DNA of 64,000 bases from Anthracocystis setariae (lineage: Eukaryota; Basidiomycota; Ustilaginomycetes; Ustilaginales; Ustilaginaceae), in assembly GCA_928724745.1 (NCBI GenBank), contig CAKMXJ010000003.1, positions 992,001-1,056,000 of the forward strand, written 5' to 3'. The position numbers were made by a program, and so were the translations under genes. Below the pieces are notes generated by a model. The model did not search any database, had not been told where the DNA came from, and saw only the letters and a list, made by a program, of their open reading frames with translations. Positions 59,345-64,000 of this stretch are shown here, in pieces. Position 1 is the first letter of the stretch, and the number at the start of each line of letters is the position of its first letter.

Positions 59345-60853
59345 AAGCTAGACAAGCAAAGGCACAACGCAACTTAGCAGAGCGGGGTTGCTTCACTCGA
59401 GTTGAAAATCGTTAAATACTGTTTCTTCCTGCCATTCGGTACTGTATTCCAGCGGCTCTCAATTCCACCTGATTTCGAGCTGCACAGAGACCCAGGACAG
59501 AGGAGCGATTGCAAGACATCAAACTTGTTACACGTGATGCTTCATTATAATGTTCGACCGAATGCTGCTGTTGCAACCCCATCCTTGAAGAGTTTGCAAA
59601 TGGAATAGATGGCACACTATGCTGGTGCTATCACAGCCGCATACCAGCTCCAATGGCGTACTTGACAGTCTTGTGGTAGGGCAGATTCTAGATGGTCGGA
59701 TCCGATAGGAAGTGAGTGAACCTAAGAGCCAACAGGAATTTTTGGATAAATTGCCAAGAATTTTTCCGGATCCATACCATTCGGTTGGCACCCATGCATG
59801 ATCGCCTTACCGATCCAGTTTCCAGGCCGGTCGCTCGGCTGCCTGCTGTCCAATTGCATCGTTTGCCAGCAAATGAATCGCCTGCTCGCTTGTTTAGCTC
59901 CCAAAACGTGGAGAGACCAACTACGCTCGACTCTTGTTGCGTCTGAGCCACCTGTAACGATGAGTACTTCGGCTTCCCAGACCTCGCCTGCCGAAGTGCA
60001 CCAACGACGCCGCCCTCGCTTTTCGTCTTGCAAATCCCCCACCTTCACCACTACTCTAACTGGACTTGCAAAAACGATGTGGCCGTCGCTCGATGACCCA
60101 CATTCTGGCCTGCCGTGCTGCCAAAAAAAAAAAAAAGAAAAAGTCGACCAAATGCCCGTCTTACCTCGGTCCTTTGGCCGCTCCGGACGCCTTACGGTGC
60201 ACTTGCAACGGCATCTCGAACGTATGCAACCCACCCTTTCTTTGGCTGTCGTTTCTAGTAGTCCCCCCCCCCCAATCTACGCTCTGAAAATCCATTTGGA
60301 AAAGAATTTTCGTCGCTGACTGTCCTGGATGCTGATCATGCCTCGACGCTGTAGCGCCGTCTTACTGTGTTCTCTCTGGCTTGAATGCTGGCTGACGTCC
60401 TCTTTTGAATTACGGCGATATACTAACCTATGCTGACTCGTACAGCATGTGTTTGCGAGTCTGCGTTCTTACAAAAGCTAGCTGTGAAAAAGTGCATCGA
60501 TCCACAAGAGAAGCAGTTGTCGGGCCGAGAACGCTGTGCCAGTCGTTTTCAACGCGTCCGCCGTTCTGGATGCGCCCGTCCACTGTGCACCGACTCTTTC
60601 CCAAGGCACCACCACATGTCGACGTGTCCTGTCACGGTGGGCTGAAAAAGGACAAACAGGATTTTCCGGTGACTGCTTTCGCATCGGCTCAATCAAAGTT
60701 TCCTGTACACTGTACTACTGTATTTTCCATAGGATTTTTTTTTTTTTTTTCACTTTATGTCTGCAGCTCCCTTTTCTGGTCCCTGCGTTTCGCATAATTA
60801 TGTTTCGGCACTTGAAATAATACTGTCTTGTCTCTTCGCCAGCAGCTGCTGCA

Positions 60854-61465
60854 TTACACCTTTTTTCAATCAAGTTCGGAATTCGGACTGTCAACTTCGA
60901 TAACAAGTTCGGTAACTACACTGCTTTTCGATACACTTGTTCGGTAGCATGTATGCTTTTCGGTACAGTTGTTCGGTATCATGTATGCTTTTCGATAAGA
61001 TGGACATCAAGTTCGGTAGCACTTCTTTTCAAATTCGGTATAACAAGCGTGTTCGGTAACCAAGTAGTTCCTTGATCACTGTCTCTAGCGTTGTTACTGT
61101 ACTTGAGATGATGGTTTCGCAATCAAATGATGATGACAAGACAGTTACGATTACGTGTGACCATTGCGATGTGAAGCTATGATACATTACAAGAACGTGG
61201 TATGGTGGTAGTGGTTAGCAGCGATGGCGAGGAGGATGTGTCTTGAAAGCTGATCTCAAGAAGCTACGGTAACGGTAAGGACAACTCTCAGCGCACTGCT
61301 CACTCAGACACCGTTCGGATACCGAATTCGATCCTCGGCTTTGTCGATTTTGTCTCGCACGCTACACCGAAACACTTGGACAGTACCGAACAAGCAGTTC
61401 GAACAAGCTCGCTTATTCCGAATTCCGTACGCCGGCATACCGAACTTGATTGAAAAAAGGTGTAA
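60854..61465. mobile_element. MITE-like element with 26-bp terminal inverted repeats
   Basis: The sequence TTACACCTTTTTTCAATCAAG plus TTCGG at 60854-60879 recurs exactly inverted at 61440-61465. Taking TA as the target duplication (60855-60856 and 61463-61464) gives a 606-bp element that starts CACC, as expected for a Tc1/mariner-type non-autonomous element. Beyond the 26 bp, AATTCGGA follows in both arms, but 15 extra bases interrupt the right arm. The interior holds about seven TTCGGTA copies on the left and about three inverted copies on the right, plus a 32-bp tandem repeat. No transposase frame is present. The boundaries are clear. The superfamily is inferred from the TA duplication alone. 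Confidence 0.82.
60922..60997 (+). repeat. 32-bp tandem repeat inside the MITE-like element
   Basis: Units start TGCTTTTCG at 60922, 60954 and 60986, giving two full copies and a partial third. Each full unit carries TTGTTCGGTA and CATGTA. Confidence 0.88.
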
Positions 61466-61829
61466 GCCAAAGCCAAGAGCAACTCTGTATCTTGCCCTCT
61501 CTCACTCGACGGTGCGTGACACCTCGCCCTCCGATGAGACCCTTGTTTGAAAGAGATTCAGCATTCGGATCAGTCACGCATTCTTGAGAGGATAACGCTC
61601 CACAGGCTCAAATCATTTGGTTCAGCTGATCGCTTCAAATTCCCAAGCACCCTAATATGCTTGCAGTCGGCCATCTAGACCATATCCTTGATTTTCACTT
61701 TGGGTGTCACATGCCTTTTGACCCTCCTGTCACAGCACTCGCCCTTGATCCCCCTCTCACAAGCTAGATGCCTGTCACTGCATAGCCCAGATGTGTGCCT
61801 AAGATAGCTCAGCTTGACGCCCGCCTCTG

Positions 61830-61836
61830 TATATAT
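61830..61836 (+). promoter_or_regulatory. Possible TATA box of the zinc-cluster gene
   Basis: TATATAT about 310 bp before the ATG at 62144, followed by a pyrimidine-rich tract with a C9 run (61876-61892) and a likely long leader. The distance leaves room for an unseen leader intron. Confidence 0.35.
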
Positions 61837-62143
61837 CCCTCCGACTCCGCCCAACGTCCGTCGTATCTCAGCCCTCCCCCCCCCTTCCCCCTCAATTGAC
61901 GACCCTCCCGACCTTTTCATACCGGCCTTCTTCCTTCATCTTGCTCTCCTTCTTGATCTACATCAACAAAACAACTCCATCAGCGCTATCATCCCCTTAA
62001 AGCATTAGCCTTGCTTTGTTGCGTTGTCGATAGAAAATCTTTACTGCAGCATCTTGATTTTCAAACAGCACAGTTACTTGCACCTTTCGCACAACGCACA
62101 GCACAGCTCGGACGGCTGCTGCAACGAGAGCTTGGCGATCACA

Positions 62144-64000
62144 ATGTCGCCATACGATTCCACAATCCCTTCGCGTCCTGTGCTCGCTCGCAAGCGCACA
62201 TCAGAGAAGGCAGCTCAGAGTCCCACAGATGCTGAGTCGCCAAACGATAGCCACGATGGCAAGGGCAAGGCAAGAGCACGCATCAACATGGCTTGCATTC
62301 ACTGTCGCCACAGGTAGGTAGTCCGAAACAGTATGACGCCCACCTTTTGATCATCATATTGACCCAAATCCATTTCTCAATCATGCGGTAACAGGAAAAT
62401 CAAGTGTGACGGTACGCAACCAGCGTGCGCCACCTGCGTTCGTCTGCGCCGCGAGTGCGAGTACGAGCCTGTGACCGAATACGAGAACCTCATGTCGCGA
62501 GAGCGAAAGCGTCGCAACAAGGAAAAAAAGGCTGCACGCATGGCATCATCATCCCTTGGCATCTTCGCCGGTCACTCCCCCTTGTCCATGTTGCATCCTG
62601 GGCCCTCCATGGGTCTTGCTCCTACCCCCGTTTCCTACCAAGCTGATTTTGTCCGACAGGATTTGACGCCCCTCTACCTTTCGATACCCGACCCTCGTCT
62701 CGACGCTCCGGTGGTCGAGTCTCAGTTCGGTCCTCGCCGCCGTCGCGGCATCTCGGATACCCAAGCCGCCATCGAATCGAGGCTTGGTCCTCTTACATCT
62801 CCACTTCCCGATTCGTCGTATCACCAGGCATCCGTGTCACAGCCCCCAACACCAGCACAGGCCTATCGATACTACCAGCACCTCGCCATCTCGCCTCATC
62901 AGCACCACATGATCCCCAACGTCGGCGGTGATTATTTGACGGCACCAACTTCGGCCCCGTTGATCCCCCCCACCAACTCTGGCTTCTTCGCTTTCGCCCA
63001 GCAACCATCCACACCAGGAGTGCATCATCCGCACCAACACTTGATGGCATCGCCTCACGTCGTCAACCTCATGGGTCTCAACTCGATATCATCTGCACCG
63101 TCGGGTCGAGCCAGCGACACCCAGGCCGATATGCCGGTTGGTATGGTCGATCTCTCGGGCGTTCCAACTGTCGTCCCCACGTCGGCGCATGTCCGACCTG
63201 TAGACCTTCCTGCTCCCAACGGCCAATTTGACTTTGCCAGCGTCCCCTTCCCAACACAGGAGGCCTTTGCTTCGGAATTGCCTTTGGCTGCTCTGCGCAG
63301 GAGAAGCTCGATTCACCTGCCTGTGGGCTCTGCCGATGCGTTCAGGAGGCCATCGATCGCCGAGGTTGCCGCAGCTGCACTCATGCAGAAGGTGGCTGGC
63401 AAGCGCGCTGAAAAGACCAACACGGACGCCAAGCAACTTGCCGACCAGCTCTCGACGGCTGATCCCACTGGTATTGCTGCGTGGAACGCCCACGTTCAAT
63501 CTCAGATGCCTGTCTCCATGCACGGTTGGAGTGGATTCGACGATTCCAAGGCGGCTCACATGGATAGCACGGAATACGTCCCCATGCCGATGCCTGCAAG
63601 TCGATCCAACTCGGACGGACTTCTGTCGCTTGGCCCTCTCTCGCCTCCTGCGCGATTAGTCAAGCTTGAAAGTGGTTCCGAGGAGGTCAGCGGTACTTCG
63701 AGCTGTAGCGTCAGTTCATGCACGGGTGATTCTTGGATCCCTGCCCAGCTTCCTGTGCTGGACAACTCTTGCTTCCATGTTCAAGGCAAGCCGGTTTCTG
63801 GTGATGTTTCTCCCTTCATCCTGTCCCCCACTGGCAACGATCATCCTAGCTCGTTTATCAAACAGCAAGATTGGACCAACAACAACAACAACAACAACAA
63901 CAATAATAATAATAACATGGGCCCGCTCCTCTCGCCTGTTAGCGAGATCAACGCCAACTTTGGCCAGTTCTCGGTCTTGTCCTCAACAACCCCCACTGTC
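62144..64000 (+). CDS. Zn(II)2Cys6 transcription factor, 3' end outside the window
   Basis: Exons 62144-62313 and 62395 to beyond the window end. The 81-bp intron (GTAGGT..ACAG) splits the Arg57 codon between the second and third cysteines of the cluster. After splicing the binuclear cluster reads Cys51, 54, 61, 68, 71 and 78 (C-x2-C-x6-C-x6-C-x2-C-x6-C), a standard Gal4-type DNA-binding domain, followed by a basic stretch (RERKRRNKEKK). The visible remainder, over 500 residues, is Pro/Ser/His-rich with 13 consecutive Asn encoded at 63878-63916. No fungal-specific middle-homology region is visible yet, so it may lie beyond the window. The start MSPYDSTIPSR is the first Met of the exon. The target pathway cannot be told. 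The upstream 8.3 kb is unusually long for this genome. Confidence 0.93.
63878..63916 (+). repeat. AAC/AAT microsatellite encoding 13 Asn
   Basis: In-frame AAC then AAT units inside the zinc-cluster regulator gene. Length changes would alter only the Asn run. Confidence 0.9.

Larger units (their letters stand above)
53863..62143. other. 8.3-kb stretch without a supported gene
   Basis: Neither strand shows a frame longer than about 195 codons outside the shadow of a neighbouring gene, and none has a recognisable domain. Base composition is more AT-rich and less biased than in the genes. I see at least nine TACTGTA/TACAGTA words or palindromes, a T20 run at 56549-56568, a (CACTG/CATTG) pentamer tract at 59312-59344, an A13 run near 60123 and the inverted-repeat element at 60854-61465. 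The last 300 bp look like the promoter and leader of the zinc-cluster gene. I found no tRNA-like box B on inspection, but this was not exhaustive. Confidence 0.6.

Noticed and set aside
58704..60319. Frames at 58704-59129 and 59798-60319 considered as small secreted or regulatory proteins
   Set aside because: They lack a credible signal peptide, and the second runs through an A13 tract and a C9 run. Composition is like the surrounding noncoding DNA.
53863..62143. tRNA genes or CRISPR-like arrays in the large spacer
   Set aside because: I saw no GTTCGANTCC-type box B with a fitting box A. The only spaced direct repeat is the 32-bp tandem inside the MITE-like element. A tRNAscan run would settle it.

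Overview
This window is nuclear DNA of a smut fungus (Basidiomycota, Ustilaginales or a close relative). Genes are dense and mostly intronless. The few introns I can place are 81-117 bases long, with GT..AG ends. The gene set is fungal: a sphingolipid C9-methyltransferase, a Zn(II)2Cys6 regulator, the RNA polymerase I factor Rrn7 and a GPI-anchored Cys-rich wall or secreted protein. The RNA-dependent RNA polymerase gene argues against Ustilago maydis itself, which is known to have lost RNAi. A smut that keeps RNAi fits better. This placement is inference from gene content; no search was run.

Layout. Bases 3-14054: 3' end of a CUL1-type cullin (+), an unrecognised low-complexity protein (-), RAD50 (-), a DHHC palmitoyltransferase (+) and RRN7 (-). 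Bases 14055-25000: a long AT-variable spacer, a GPI-anchored Cys-rich protein (+), the SUMO E1 subunit AOS1 (-), GABA transaminase (-) and an unusual two-exon protein kinase (+). Bases 25000-36000: RNA-dependent RNA polymerase (-), a two-exon SCP2-domain protein with a peroxisome-type C-terminus (-), a membrane/coiled-coil protein of unknown role (+) and a GRASP Golgi protein (-). Bases 36600-49055: the giant nuclear-basket protein Mlp1/TPR (+), an SRAP abasic-site protein (-), a Ser/Ala/Thr-rich protein with a KEN box (+) and a two-exon D-2-hydroxyacid dehydrogenase (-). Bases 50758-53862: sphingolipid C9-methyltransferase (+) and a BAX-inhibitor-1 family protein (+). Bases 53863-62143: about 8.3 kb with no gene I can support, holding a 606-bp terminal-inverted-repeat element. 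Bases 62144-64000: the 5' part of a Zn(II)2Cys6 transcription factor gene (+), cut by the window end.

The genes are housekeeping genes of different pathways and I see no biosynthetic cluster. Several pairs are head-to-head and probably share promoters: RAD50/DHHC, GRASP/Mlp1 and SRAP/KEN-box protein. The last two spacers each contain a CACGTG box. Noncoding DNA throughout is rich in TACTGTA/TACAGTA words, often as perfect palindromes. The less ordinary items are the RdRP, the MITE-like element, the TACTGTA family, the divergent kinase and the gene-poor block before the regulator. I saw no single undescribed multi-gene system.
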